DNA of 64,000 nt from Cyanophora paradoxa (lineage: Eukaryota; Glaucocystophyceae; Cyanophorales; Cyanophoraceae): assembly GCA_004431415.1 (NCBI GenBank), contig QPMI01000416.1:620001-684000 (forward strand). Direction: 5' to 3'. Shown here piece by piece: positions 33,644 to 45,479 of this stretch. The notes beneath the pieces were generated by a model, which searched no databases, had not been told where the DNA came from, and saw only the letters and a program-made list of their open reading frames with translations. The translations under genes were made by a program, and so were the position numbers. Numbering within the stretch: the stretch's first letter is position 1; the number at the start of each line of letters is the position of its first letter.

Positions 33644-36600
33644 TCACCCGACGAGGTCGCGGGCGTGGAGCTCGGTGACGAGGAGCTCGCCCGCGTGTCC
33701 GGCGAGGCCCCAGCCCGGCCCGTTCATCTGCAGCCGCCGCGCCGCCTCCTCCGACACGCCCCCGCTCTCCTCCTCGAACTGCGGAACCTTGAACGCAGAA
33801 GCTTTTCCTCCAAACCCTTATTGGGCCTTATTATTCCGGCCTATCACGCCTTTCATGAAATCGGGGCGTCGGCTATTTCTCGGATCCGGACGTCCGAGTC
33901 GGCTATTTCTCGGAACTTGAGAGCCTTCTGCTCGCTTATCACGGATTTCTATCATGAACATTTGCCCGAGTCGGCTATTCCCTAAAGCCATATAATAATG
34001 CCGGCCTATTACGCCGAATTCTTGTGAAATCGGGGCGGGGCGGACCAGGCGGGTGCCGTTGAACGCGAGGCGCAGCATCTCGTCGAGCTGCTCCATCGTC
34101 CGATCCGTGAGCGGCCGCACCTGGTGCTGCGCGCGCGGGGGGGAGGCGTTAGAGGCCAAGGGATGAAGAGGAGGGCCGGAACGCTATAAATTAAACAAGC
34201 TCGGGCGTTCAACAAGCTTAAGAAGCGTGAGCTTGAGAGGCTACGGATAAATGGAGGGCGGGGAGCTCAAGCTCAAGCGCGAGGGGCGGGGCGGACCAGG
34301 CGCCCGTGGTGCTGGTGCAGGATGGCGTAGGGGGGCCACAGCTGCGGGGAGTCGTCAGCGCTCTACACGTTTCGGCGAAGTGATGCATCCAGTGTTCTAG
34401 ATCTCTAGATACGAATCCAGTGCGCTAGATGCTTCTAGGTGTTTTCTAGATATTGATTCATCCAGTGCTCTAGGTGGTTTGACGCAGATCCTCTCAAGGG
34501 CGCGCCTGGACGTAGCGGAGGCCGGCGGCGACGAAGGCGAGGACGTTCAGGTGCAGGTCGATCCTGCGTGCGCCCCCGCCACCGGCCCGGCCGCGGCCCG
34601 GGCGTCAGCTCGGCCCGCGTCCGGGTCCGCAGCTTAAGCTTTAGATATCTAGTATCTTTATTGAACTGTGCAGGCCTAGCCCCGGAAGCCGCGGAAAGCC
34701 ATATAGACGTTTAGATGCGCATGGGAGCTCAACGCCAGCTACGCTTTGATGATCTGCTTATCCTGCAATGTCTTTCAGATCATCAAAGCGTAGCTAACAT
34801 AGTGTTCATTAATTATTTTTCATTCGTTTCCTTATCCATCGATGTCGAGAACATCGATGCTTCAAACATCTACTATTATTATTCAGCGAGCGTGAACATA
34901 TCCATATACCCGTTTACATATGTTAGCTATCAGTATCCTTATTCAGAGGAGCGCTAATTAATTCGTGTCGCGCACCAGCCCATGGTGCCCATCTCGAGGA
35001 AGCCGCGGACGCGGTGGAACGCCTCGCGCGAGAGCAGCTGGAAGTCCCCGGCTGCGCGCGATCGCGAGGCGCGGGGCGGGCGGAGACGATCAGAGAGGGG
35101 CGAGATAGGCCACTCGGCGGACTATGTCCGCGGGTGGGATCCTGTGTTCGAATCCGAAACAATGCCCACATGGGCTTTTGCAAAAAAGAAAGGGGCGAGA
35201 TGAAGACAGTGACGGCGATCGCGAGGGGCGAGATGAAGAAGATAGTGTTTCGCAGAGCTCGAGGGTGGGAACGGGGCGCACGGTTGTCCCAGGCCATCTC
35301 GCCGCGGGCGCGTACGCTATATGTTTCTAGGCGTTTCTAGGTGTTTCTGGTGGATTCTAACGTTGATTCATCCAGTGCGCTAGGTGTTTTTGAAATGATA
35401 TAGGCCTAGGGGGGCGCACGGTTGTCCCAGGCCATGTCGCCGCGGGAGCGGACGACTTTGCCCCGGAGGTCGCACGGCGGCCAGTCCCGCATCCCTGCGC
35501 GCGGCCGAGCCGAGCCGGTGAGGGCGAATCGAAACCGCGTACGTGCGGGGGGCAAAACTAATTATAAGCTAGAGCTAACTGTAGGAACTTTGAATTTATC
35601 TATAAGCTATCTTTGATGAGGGCAAAATTGCGTGGGGCGCAGGGCGCTGCTCGGCGCAGACAGATCTAGAGCGCTGAAGCTGAAGGATGAAGCTAGAGGC
35701 TGAAGCTTACGAGATCTTTGAGTTTATCTATAAGCTAGCTATAGGGCGAAACTAAGCTAAAAAGTGAAGCTCGGACCTAAAGGCTGCTGACGAGATCTTT
35801 GAGTTTATCTGTAAGCAAGCTATAGAGGGTAGGTTCCCAACGAGGTCCCTACGCACATGTCGGGAAGTCGACGACCCACTCGGGGGGCGCCGTCGACAGG
35901 TCCGAGTCCGCGAAGGTGGAGCAGCTGTGGCCGGCGGCGCGCGCGCACCCGTGAGGCGAGGCCCGAATCGGACGGGCCGGAGGGCTAATTCGGACAGAGA
36001 GCTAAGCTTTAGGTTGACACAAGCTAAAAATCAGCGAATTAAAGAAACAAGCTAGGACAGGAAGCTAAGCTTTAGGGGGCGTGGGGCCCGAGCCGGACGG
36101 GCCCGGCCGGCGGCTGCGGGCTAGATTCTTCTAAGCTAAAAATAAGGCTGAACTTCGGAAAGTTTAAACAAGGAATCAGAGCGCACATTTCGGCGAGGAC
36201 GTCGTACGGCGCGGACGGGTGCAGCGCCGGCCGCACCGTCAGTCTGCACGCGCGTGCGCAATCGCCGTCAGCAAAGGAGAATGCCGAAAGATGCGAAAGC
36301 TGACGGCCTAAACAGCTGCAGGGGAGGCGATCGCGACCAGCGGAGCTCGAACTCTAGATGTAGATCTAAGAACTCTAAAACGAAAGAGAACGCCAGACCA
36401 TGCGACACTAACGCTGAAGGCTCGGGCGCGGGCGCGGGCACCTGCGGGAGTTGTAGATGCAGCCGGGGTCGAGGAGGCGGTTGCCCATGAGGTGGCCCAG
36501 CCCCTCCGAGAGCACGTTGTCCATGTTCACGGCCGCCTGCGCGCGCGGGCCGCGTCAGCCCTCGCTTAGTTCGAGCTTAGTTATAAATATATTGCAAAGT

Positions 36601-39600
36601 TCTTATAACTCGCCCTTAAGTTCCAGCTTAGATATATTGCAACTTTCTTATAATTCGCATTAAGCTTGTCGCATTATAGTTCTTATAATTTCTAAGGATT
36701 CAGAGCGCCGTCTTAAGACCTAAGACTTAGGTCCGCGTAAAGCTTAAGAGTGGAAGAAAGGGAGGGGCGCACGATAAATCGCCGCGGGCGTGGCGGGCGC
36801 GTTACTATAATTCGCCTTTAAGTTCGAGCTCACTTATATTGCCAAGTTCTTATACTTCGCCCTTACTTTCCAGCTTAGATGTATTGCAAGTTTCTTAAGG
36901 GCGCACGATGAAGTGGCCGCGGGCGTGGCGGGCGCCGACGTTCTTGCCCGCGTACTCCAGCACCGGCAGCTGCGGCCCCGCGGGGGGGCGTGATCATGAG
37001 ATGCATACGACGCGGGAATGAATATGTACGGCGGAACGGGGGGCGACGACAGCTTAGGGAAAGATCAATCTCTTCGATCGCGAGCTAGGGCGGACCTGCT
37101 GGTCGCCTCGGAAGAGGGCGCGGAGGTGGCCCGCGCCGCTATCAAGCCGAGCTTAAGCTTATAAATCTCCTTTTTACAATGTGGAGGCGCACGCTGTCAA
37201 GCAAGCCAGGGCTATAAACTATGCATTTCGAATGTAGAGGCGCGAGCGGACGGCCGCGGACCCGCTGGTCGCCGCGGAAGAGGGCGTGGAGGTGGCGCGG
37301 GACGGTGACGATGCGGACGGGGAGGCCCAGCGGCCACACGAACGCCCGCGCCAGCGGCTCCCTGCGCACGCGCGCCCGGCAGAGGACGGTGAGAGACGGC
37401 AGATGCAGAGGTAGAAGAAGAGGGGGGGAGCCTCGGGGGGGGGGGGGGGGGGGGGGGAGGCAAAGGGGGCGGGGCGCCGGGGCGGAGAGGAGGAGGCGGC
37501 GGCGAGATCTGGAGAGGACGCTTGCAGACGAGCCCGTTGGGAGGGCGGCGGCGGCTGGCGGCTGGCGGAATGCAGTGGGTGGCTATAGAATGTAAAACCA
37601 ACTATGCAGGTGAAAGCGAAGGGCGTATTTGAGCTCAGTGGGAAGTGGAAAGCTTGTTAAGAAGTGGGGAGCGGCCTCGCGCACGCGCGCTCGAGGGGGT
37701 TCCAGTCGACGACGACGAGCTCCGCGTCGATGCGGTGCCGCTCGCACAGGCCCCCCAGCATCTTCACGAAGATCTAACGGAAATTTATTAAGAGAGAACG
37801 GGAATCAAAGGAAGAGAGAACGGGAATCAAATTAAAGGAAAGGGAGTGCCTGGAATCGCTGGCGGAGGTTTCCGCCGTAGTCGTCGTTGCGCGTGACCGT
37901 CACGAACGAGACGTAGGGCCGGGGCGCCTCTGTTGCCCCCTCGGCCGCCTCTGTTGTTTCCCCCTCGGTCGCCTCGCGCGGGGTGCGCGGGCCGAACTGG
38001 TGCGCCCGGGGGCGCATGCGGAGGAGCTCCGGGTCGATGAGGGGGGGCGGCGAGGGGGTTGGAGCGGGCGGGGGCGGGGCGGGGCGGGGCCGGCGAGTCC
38101 AAGGCAGAGTCGGGCCAGGGCGGCGTGGGGGTTGGAGCGGGCGGGGGCGGGGGCGGGCGTGGGGCGGCGCCCAGCGCCGCAAGGTCCCGCGCCCAGGCGG
38201 AGGCGAGGGCGACGTCTTCGGCGCTGACAACGCCCGCGGCCGCCAGCGCCGCGACCAGGTCCGGAAGCAGGTCGAGGGGAGAGGAGGAGGAGGACGGGCG
38301 CCAGGCGGCCACGGCGGCGGCGGCGGCGGCGGCGAGGCCCTCGGGGGAATCCGAGGCGCACCGGGCGCCCTCCATCGTCCGCCCGCGGAGAAGGTAGACG
38401 GGGCGGCCCGGGAGCTCCCAAAGGAGCCTTTGGGCGATGGCGGCGCGGACGACGCCGGCGGCGCAGTCGTCGGGCAAGGAGGACGGGAGGAACAGGGCCC
38501 AGAAAGACTCCCGGTGGGCCAGGAGGAGCGGGGAGGCCCCGACGAAGAGGTGGGGCCGGGCGACGTGGGAGGGGTACAGGGAATCGGGGCAGCCGGCGGG
38601 GGCGTCGGCCTGGAGGGGGTACCGGACGGCCGACGCGGCGGCGGCGACGTCGGCCGGGTCGCGGAGGAGGGGGCCTACGGCCGCGGGGCCGTTTCTTCGT
38701 CTTCGGGACCACCCGAGGCCGGGGTCCGACGAGCCGGCCAGCGGGTCCGCGACCCGGGCGACCTCGGCCGACCCGCGCAGGGCGCAGGGCGCCGGCAGGG
38801 GCGACCCGGCGGAGAGGTAGGCGTGCTGAGTGAGGCGAGAGTGAGTTTAGCACTTCGCTTAGCTTAGTTTAGCTCGCAAGCAGACACACGGACGCTAAGC
38901 TTAGCTTGATTAGATTAGAGTAGCTTAGATAAGCATATCTAGATTAGATTGGATTGGATTAAATTAGCATAGCTGGGAACGTATCGATCGGGTCGGACCG
39001 CGGCGGTGGGGACCGGGCGCGGGCGGAGTTTCGCTAAGATTGCCTTCGCTCGGGTCGCATCGGCGCTCGGGCGCGCGCCCACGGACCGCCGGGGCGGGGA
39101 GGAGGCGCGGAAGAAGGTTGCCGCCGGCGTCGTAGGCGGGGAGGGCGACGGGGGCGTCGTGGAGGAGGCCGGCGTCTCATTAGACTTATCTCAGCTTGAT
39201 TAGATTGGATTGGATTAGCTTAAATTAGCTTAGCTTAGCCGGGGTCTTAACTGTTGGGTCGGACCGCACCGCGGGGGCGGGGAGGAGGCGCGGGTGGAGG
39301 TTGCCGCCGGCGTCGCTGGCGGGGAGGGCGACGGGGGCGTCGTGGAGGAGCCCGGCGTCGCCCGCCACGACGTCCATGACCACCCGCGCTGCGCAGAGGC
39401 GAAGATTATAAGTTACATTGGTCTACTTGAAGTGGGGCTAAATGCTTCAGGCTTTAGGCTTTAGCGGGGCTGCGCGCCGAGGGCTAGCGGGGCACCCCCG
39501 CTGCGCGTCAAGACCAAGAGTTGATTAGTCTACTTGTAGCCCGAATGTTCAGCGTCTATGTCAACGTAAAGTATCTAGAATCTTATCGTAGATTCAGTTT

Positions 39601-42600
39601 GATCTAGAGTCTCTCCAGGCGCCCGCACCGCCGCGCTGGATGGCGTAGAGGAAGGCGGGGAGGCGGGCGGCGGGGGAGCCCGGGGGGGCGGCGCGCCCCG
39701 CCCCGAAGCGCGCGAGCTCGGGCCCGCCGGCCGCCAGCACCGTCGCGCCGGGAGGCGCCCCGCCCACCCGGGGTCCGCGCCGGGGCTGCGCGCCGGAGGT
39801 TGGCTAGATGCGCGCGCGGTGCCTCGAGACCGGCGGGGGCTAGCCGGCCGCTCTCGCATCGATTAGGTTGGAAGCGATCGGGGCGCCGGGGGCGCACCTC
39901 AGGACGACGAGCACGCGCCAGCCCGGCGAGAAGACCAGCTGCGGCGCTGTGAGCGGCACGGGGCGGTGCGGGGCGGCGGGGAGTGGGTGGGCGGCGGGCG
40001 GCGCTGAAGTTAAGCTGCAGGTAAGCTGGAGTCGTTGGGGAGCGTTAGAAAAATTCAAGTTTCTTTTGGGGAGCTAGGGCCGGGGACGAGACGGGGCGGG
40101 CCGGGGCGGCGGGAAGGGGAAGGGAGGGGTGGGCAAGAAGGGGGGGGAGGGGAGGGAGAAGGGGGGGGGAGGGGGGGGCTCAGCCGCTTAAGCGCGGGCG
40201 GGGGGGAGGAGGAGGAGGGAGGGGGGGGGGAAGGGGGGCTCGGCGGTCGTCGGGGCTCAGTTTCTTAGGCCTTCTCATCTCCTTGAGCACGCACGCGGGG
40301 GGCGAGGGCCGGGGGCGGGGCGCCAGCCGCGGCGCGGAGGACGATCCAGCGGTCCGATGCGAGGTTGGGTCTCGGCAGGGACGCCGGAGCAGAGACTGCG
40401 CCCGGCGCAGCGCAGTCAGCGCTGATTACGACGAGCGCACAGGGGCGCTCGCAAAGGTAATGAGATGGAAGGAAAAGGGCGCACAGGGGCGGTAGGAGGC
40501 GCGGGCGAGGGTCGGGAGGCCGTCGACGAGGAGGAAGAGGGGCAGGTCGGACCCGTACCCGGACGGCGCCGCGCACCTGCCGCGGCGGTTAGACTCTAAC
40601 TTTCGCACTAGACGACTGCAGTAGATTGCATAAGAAGAGGTTCGCGAAAACAATCGCGGTACCGGTTACGCAGTCGCAGGTGCATTAGAGGATTGCATAA
40701 GAAGATTCTATTAGATACTACGAGCGCTTCTGATCCTAGGGCCTAATCTAATCTAAGGCTGCGGCGCCGCGCACCGCAGCCGCAGGTGGGGCTCGAGGTG
40801 CGAGGGCGCCCCGCACGGCCGCCCCGCGATCCAAACCTGCCGGGGCGCGTCAGAACAGAAACCGCGGCGAGGCGGGCGGGAACTCCGGAACGGCACTCGA
40901 CGATCGAAACGAGCATCCTATCAGCCGATCGAGCAAAACTTCTTGTCTAATCTCTCCGAAGAATCGCCGCGCCCTGGAAAATAGCAAACTCTAAAAGCGC
41001 AGCGGACTCTAATAGCAAAGAACCGCCGCTGGATTGCGCATCTTGTCTAATCTCTAAAGAAACGCCTTTCATAATCTAGCAAAATCCAGGCGCGGCGGTT
41101 CTCCGCGCCCGAAAGGCGCAGCGGACCCGGGGGGCGGCGGCGGGGGGCCGTCAGAAAGGAAACCGCGGCGCGGCGGGCGGGAACTTCGGAGCGGCACTCG
41201 AACTATCAGCCGAGAGAGAAAAAGAAATCTCTCCAAAGAAACGCCGCGCCCTGGAAAATAGCAAGTTCTAAAAGCGCAGCGGACCCTGGGGGCGGCGGCG
41301 GGGGGCCCGAAGTTGACGCCGCGCCCTGGAAAACAGCAAACTCTAATGACAGAGCATCTTGCCCACTTTTTCCAACGAAACGCCCGAAAGAACGCCTCTT
41401 CTCATTGTCTAGCCCCTCCAAAGCGAAGGCGCAGCGGACCCTGGGGGCGGCGGCGGGGGGCCCGAGGTTGACGCCGGCGACCTCGACGGGCGAGCCGTCC
41501 ACAGAGGCGTTCGAGACGGCGCCGGGGTCCCGCGAGACCGCGGGGCCTGCGTGCGCGCGGGGCAGAGTGAGGCCTCGGCCCCGGCGCGCGTTTGAGTGTA
41601 AAGCTCAGAAGAAGCTCAAGAAGCTAAGAAGCTAGGAAGTTACGAAGCTAAGAAGGTTAGAAGGTACGAAGCTGAGAAGCTAAGAAGCTAAAAAGCTGAG
41701 AAGCTAAGAGAATTCGAAGCTTAGAAGCTCAAGAAGCTCGAGAATCTAAGAAGCGTTCGAGACGGCGCCGGGGTCCCGCGAGACCGCGGGGCCTGCAGAG
41801 TGCAATGAGGGCCCGAGGGTTTGAAGGGAGAATCGAAAGTCAGGAGGTCTAGCTGGAAGTGGGGGCGGAGGGAACAGGAAAGAGTCGACGTAGAGGGTAG
41901 AGAAAGAACCGGGGGGGGGGGGGGGAAGGGGGGGAAGGCGGACCCTGGTACATGAAGAGGCCCCTGCCGGTGTCGCCCGAGTCCCGCGGCCCCGACTGGA
42001 CCTGCGGGGCTCGTCAGACGCCGGCGGGGTGCGAAGCAAGGAAGGGGGCCGAGGAGGGGGGGGGGGGGCGGGGCAAGCAGAGAAGTGGGGGGAGAGGGGG
42101 GGAGAGGGGGGGGGGAGGGGGGAACTTAAGAAGAAGACGACGAACTAAACGGAGCGGCCGGGGTACTAACTGATGCGCACGAGGAGATCCTTGGAGTGAC
42201 CGGAGCGATGTAGCCTAAGGTGGAGGGGCGGCTCTAAGGCCTATCAGAGTGGATAGGAGGCTATATCGCTACCTATATCGCCCAAGACACGGCCTCGGTG
42301 GCGATATACACGGCCTCCTATCAACTCAAACCGTCTCGGGCGGGCGGGCGGCCGGGGGGCGCACGAGGACGTCCTTGGAGTGGCCGGAGCCGGGCGGGGG
42401 CCGGCAGAAGACCACGAAGCCCTCCATCACCACCTGCGCGAGCGGCGACGAGGAGGGAGGGTGAGCAGGACATCCGGGCTACGCGTGGAAGCTAAGAAGC
42501 CAAGGAGCCAATTGCAAGAAGCCAAGAAGCTTAAAGCTTGAGAAGTGGGCGCGCTCGAAGAAGCCGAAGAAGCTAAGAAGCCAAAGAAGGTAAGGAGCTT

Positions 42601-45479
42601 AAGGAGAAGAAGCTAAGAAACTCACGCTCCTACGAGCTGATCCAAGGCGGGGCGCACGTTTGGGTAGGCGCAGGGGACGCGAAACTTATATAATATAAGC
42701 TGGAGCCAAGCTGAATCTAAGCAGAAGCTAAGAAGCTTAAGAATTCGAAGCTAATTATATAAGATCTCGCAGGGCGGCGATGTAAAAGGAATTATACATA
42801 TATTTATATGGCTCGTCCAACGCGCACGTTGGGGTTGGCGCAGGGGAGGCCCCCGACGTGGACGGCGACGGGCGCCGCGCGGAGGCCGACCGCCGCCTAA
42901 GAAGCTAAGAAGCTCAAGAAGCTTAAGAAGCTAATCCTCTTTTTCTATGGGCGCACGTTGGGGTTGGCGCAGGGGAGGCCCCCGACGTGGACGGCGACGG
43001 GCGCCGCGCGGAGGCCGACCGCCGCCTAAGAAGCTAAGAAGCTCAAGAAGCTTAAGAAGCTAATCCTCTTTTTCTATGGGCGCACGTTGGGGTTGGCGCA
43101 GGGGAGGCCCCCGACGTGGACGGCGACGGGCGCCGAGCGGAGGCCGACGTGCAGGCCGACCACCGCCTAAGAAGCTAAGAAGCTTAAGAAGCCTAAGAAG
43201 CTTTTTTAATATAAGCTAAGAAGCTCAAGAATCCGAAGCTTAAGCTTACGTTGGGGTTGGCGCAGGGGAGGCCCCCGACGTGGACGGCGACGGGCGCGGA
43301 GCGGAGGCCGACGTGCAGGCCGACCACCGCCAGCTCCTCCCCGGAGGCCGTCGGCTGCGCGTTCCGGGAAGCTTATAATTAGGATTCGGAAGAAGAAGCG
43401 CAGGTTCTAGGAGAAGGAGCTTAAGAAGCTGCCGCGGCAGGCGCGCGGGCATTAGCGAAGCCGAAGCCAAGAAGCAGAAGACAAGGAGGAAAAGGATTCA
43501 GTCTAGCTCGATCTCAAGCTTTTCGGCTTTTGGGGACTAGAGCAGCCGGCTCCCACCCGGGCGCCGATGGCAGTCGTGGGGCGCGCGGCGCGGGGGTCCC
43601 AGGCGCGGGCGTGGGCGCGGGTAGGATGGCGCGGAGGCATAGAGGCGTAGCATAGAGGCGGCGAAGCTTAAAGCTTGAGGAGCGGGCGCGCTCCAAGAAG
43701 CCGAAGAAGCTAAGAAGCCAAAGAAGGAAGGAGCTTTAGGAAAAGAAGCTAAGAAGCTCAAGGCGTAGCATAGAGGCGGTCTAGATGGTGGAGCACCCAT
43801 TGGGGTAAGCAAGAGAGGGCGGTCTAAATTCACAGGCCGGGGAGCGGGGAGCGGGGCAAAGCGGAGCGGGACGGGACGGGACGGGGGGGAATGGGGGTGG
43901 AGAGGGGGAAGGAAAGGGGGGGGGGGGGCGTGTGGGGCAGGGTAGGGCGGGGCAGGGCACCGGCATCGTGACGCCGAAGATGATGGGGTCCGACGAGTCG
44001 GCCAGGACGAACTGGACGGGGGATTCGGCGTCAAGAAAGGCGAGGGGGGTACGCGTACAACGGCGAACCGTGAGGGTCCCCGAGAAGGGTACGGGCCCTG
44101 GGTTCGCCAGGGCGAGGCGCGCGTGCTCGCCGGGGCCGACGTACCCCGCGTCCACCCGATGCACCTCCCCCTGTGGAGCCGCATGGGGGCAGAGCTACGG
44201 CGGGGGGGGAGGGGGGGGGGGGGGGGGGGGGCGGGTTGATCTGCACCTGGGTACAGGTCCCGAGGGCGTCGGAGACGGTGCGGTCGTAGACGAACAGTCC
44301 CCCGGACGCTAGTGCCGCGTAGTCCGAATCCCGAAGCGCGAGTACCCTGGAAGGGAAGCGTTGAGGAGGGGTACGATATCCGGTGGGGGTACGTGCCGCG
44401 CACGAGAGGCGGGCGCCCGGCGGTGGCTCCCCTTCGTCGAAGGCGAAGGTGTACCTGCGCAAAGTCTGGGTGGGAGGGAGGGGTACAGCATTTCGGCTGT
44501 TGAAACGCGGTACGGCACCAGAAGGCGCAGGGGCAGGCCCGGGCGGATCGGAAGGCCACCGTCTGAGCGGTTTCCAGAAGCAGCCGTCGCGTCTCTGCGG
44601 GGGGTACCGGCGCCGTTGAGAAGGGGGGTACGCGGGGCTGAGGAGGGGGCAGGGTCCGGACGGGGCGCTCGCCTGCAGGGTGCGCTTCGAATGCGACACG
44701 AACGCTGCGGGGGTTACAGTAAAAAGAGGGCGGGGAGCGAACAGAGAAAGGGGGTACAGCGTCGTACACGGCGGTGGCGTGGTGATTCGCGGACGCGTGG
44801 GCGCGGAACAGCACTGCCATTCGGCCGCCGTCGGCCTGCGGGACGGGAGGAGCGTCGGCTCCTGACCCTGCCATGCGGGGTACGTGGAAAGTACCTCAAG
44901 GGGGGACCGTGAGAAGTAGCGAAAGACGTAGCGCTGCGGGAAGGACCGCGGGGGCGCAGGGGCGGCGTCAGCGGCGGGCGGGCGTGCGGGCGTGCGGGCG
45001 GGCGGGCGACGGGCGTGCCTGTCCGAGGAGCGACGTTTCCATTGTCGCGTTCGAGAGGCCCTCGGGCGGGGAGCGCGCGTAGCCCTCCGCGCTCGTCAGC
45101 CAGATCGAAACCTGCGCCACAGTTCCAAACGCGGGCGCGGATCCGGAGCGCTCTTCGACGAGCCTGCGCCGCGCACCATGCCGTACTCGGTCGTGACGAT
45201 GAGCGAGTAGATGCAGGGGCAGTCGCCGGGCGAGGTGAGCACGAGGTCCTGGCTCGCAAGCACGACGTACACGCTCCCGCGGTCTGCGGGCGCCGGGCCG
45301 CATTGGTAGCGCTCTCCTGCGACAGCGAGACTTCCGGGGCCTCGCGGGGACGGCGGCGCACCTCTCGCATCGACGCCCGTGAGCCGCGCGACAGCCAGCG
45401 CGAGCTGCAGCAGGAGCGCGATCCACGTTACCGCGCGCCTCCGCCCGCGTCGTCGGTCCATCGCCGCCTCGGGCGCCAC
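33644..45479 (-). CDS. Very large secretory-pathway protein: signal peptide, IPT/TIG-like, STELLO (DUF288)-like and glycosyltransferase-like regions
   Basis: Read from ATG 45479 (or 45461): signal peptide or anchor (AVTWIALLLQLALAVARL), then extracellular exons to about 43780 (SVYVVLASQDLVLTSPGDC, RLLLETAQTVAFRSARACPC). Two IPT/TIG-like units follow: VAVHVGGLPCANPN with FCRPPPGSGHSKD, and PVEVAGVNLGPPAAAPRVRC with VWIAGRPC and CAAPSGYGSDLPLFLLVDGL. From about 40390 the exons match the STELLO order: RWIVLRAAAGAP, LVFSPGWRVLVVL, PAFLYAIQRGGA, LLHDAPVALP, AHRESFWALFLP, AIAQRLLWELPGRPVYLL. From 37930 a GT-A-like domain follows: YVSFVTVTRNDDYGGN, AELVVVDWNPL, LPVRIVTVPRHLHALFRGDQ, YAGKNVGARHARGHFIV, LLSREAFHRVRGFLEMG. 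It ends LLVTELHARDLVG, stop at 33644. No in-frame ATG precedes the STELLO exons, which favours one gene, but two genes meeting near 40400 remain possible. Many introns hold exon-end copies. Confidence 0.6.
34737..34795. repeat. Perfect 20-bp hairpin in an intron of the large gene
   Basis: 34737-34756 and 34776-34795 are exact reverse complements (arm AGCTACGCTTTGATGATCTG) with a 19-bp loop. It lies in an AT-rich intron segment between the exons IDLHLNVLAFVAAGLRY and FQLLSREAFHRV. Confidence 0.95.
35272..35448. repeat. Duplicated exon end (RGDMAWDN)
   Basis: The end of the minus-strand exon DWPPCDLRGKVVRSRGDMAWDN, including its donor, occurs at about 35405-35448 and again, shortened, at about 35272-35310. 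Both copies are followed by similar GTTTCTAGGTGTTTCT-type DNA. Confidence 0.8.
36764..37310. repeat. Two further duplicated exon ends (GHFIV and HALFRGDQ)
   Basis: The exon end RHARGHFIV with its donor lies at about 36898-36945 and a second copy at about 36764-36810. The exon end HALFRGDQ lies at about 37255-37305 with a diverged copy at about 37093-37140. In both cases the partial copy is downstream of the complete exon in the direction of transcription. Confidence 0.75.
39079..39365. repeat. Duplicated exon segment (LLHDAPVALP) in the STELLO-like region
   Basis: The minus-strand segment encoding AGLLHDAPVALPASDAGGN at about 39268-39365 recurs with small changes at about 39079-39175. AT-rich GATTAGATTGGATTGGATTA tracts border both copies (38940-38970, 39195-39225). 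Confidence 0.75.
41100..41800. repeat. Cluster of duplicated exon pieces in the IPT region
   Basis: The exon end around PAAAPRVRC and following intron (GCGCCCTGGAAAATAGCAAA, AAAGCGCAGCGGAC) occur several times between 40975 and 41450. The adjacent exon part PAVSRDPGAVSNAS occurs at about 41503-41560 and again at 41753-41800, here upstream of the complete exon. Between them, 41605-41750 is a dense AAGAAGCTNAG array. Confidence 0.75.
42822..43354 (-). repeat. 129-bp tandem array containing four in-frame copies of an IPT exon
   Basis: Units start at 42822, 42951 and 43080 (exact 129-bp spacing). Each has an acceptor (CTTCTTAG on the minus strand), an exon, and a donor GTGCGC. Exon copies are 43250-43354 (105 bp), 43086-43166 (81 bp), 42957-43025 (69 bp) and 42828-42896 (69 bp). 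All are multiples of three, all phase 0, and all end VAVHVGGLPCANPN. A fifth, truncated copy is at about 42650-42685. The first copy in transcription order is the full exon (from PTASGEELAVVGLHVGL); the later copies keep only its 3' part. Confidence 0.9.

Noticed and set aside
33855-33980. Possible small mobile element (GAGTCGGCTATTTCTCGGA repeats)
   Set aside because: Three short direct repeats within an intron near the 3' end of the large gene, without terminal inverted repeats or target-site duplication that I could see.
42822-43208. CRISPR-like array
   Set aside because: The 129-bp units are nearly identical throughout, with no variable spacers; they contain exons with splice sites.
43537-44874. 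Uninterrupted minus-strand frame of 445 codons as a single exon
   Set aside because: It contains clear exon islands (for example RLLLETAQTVAFRSARACP) separated by Pro-rich stretches that begin GTACCCC and end in AG; these are introns that happen to stay open.
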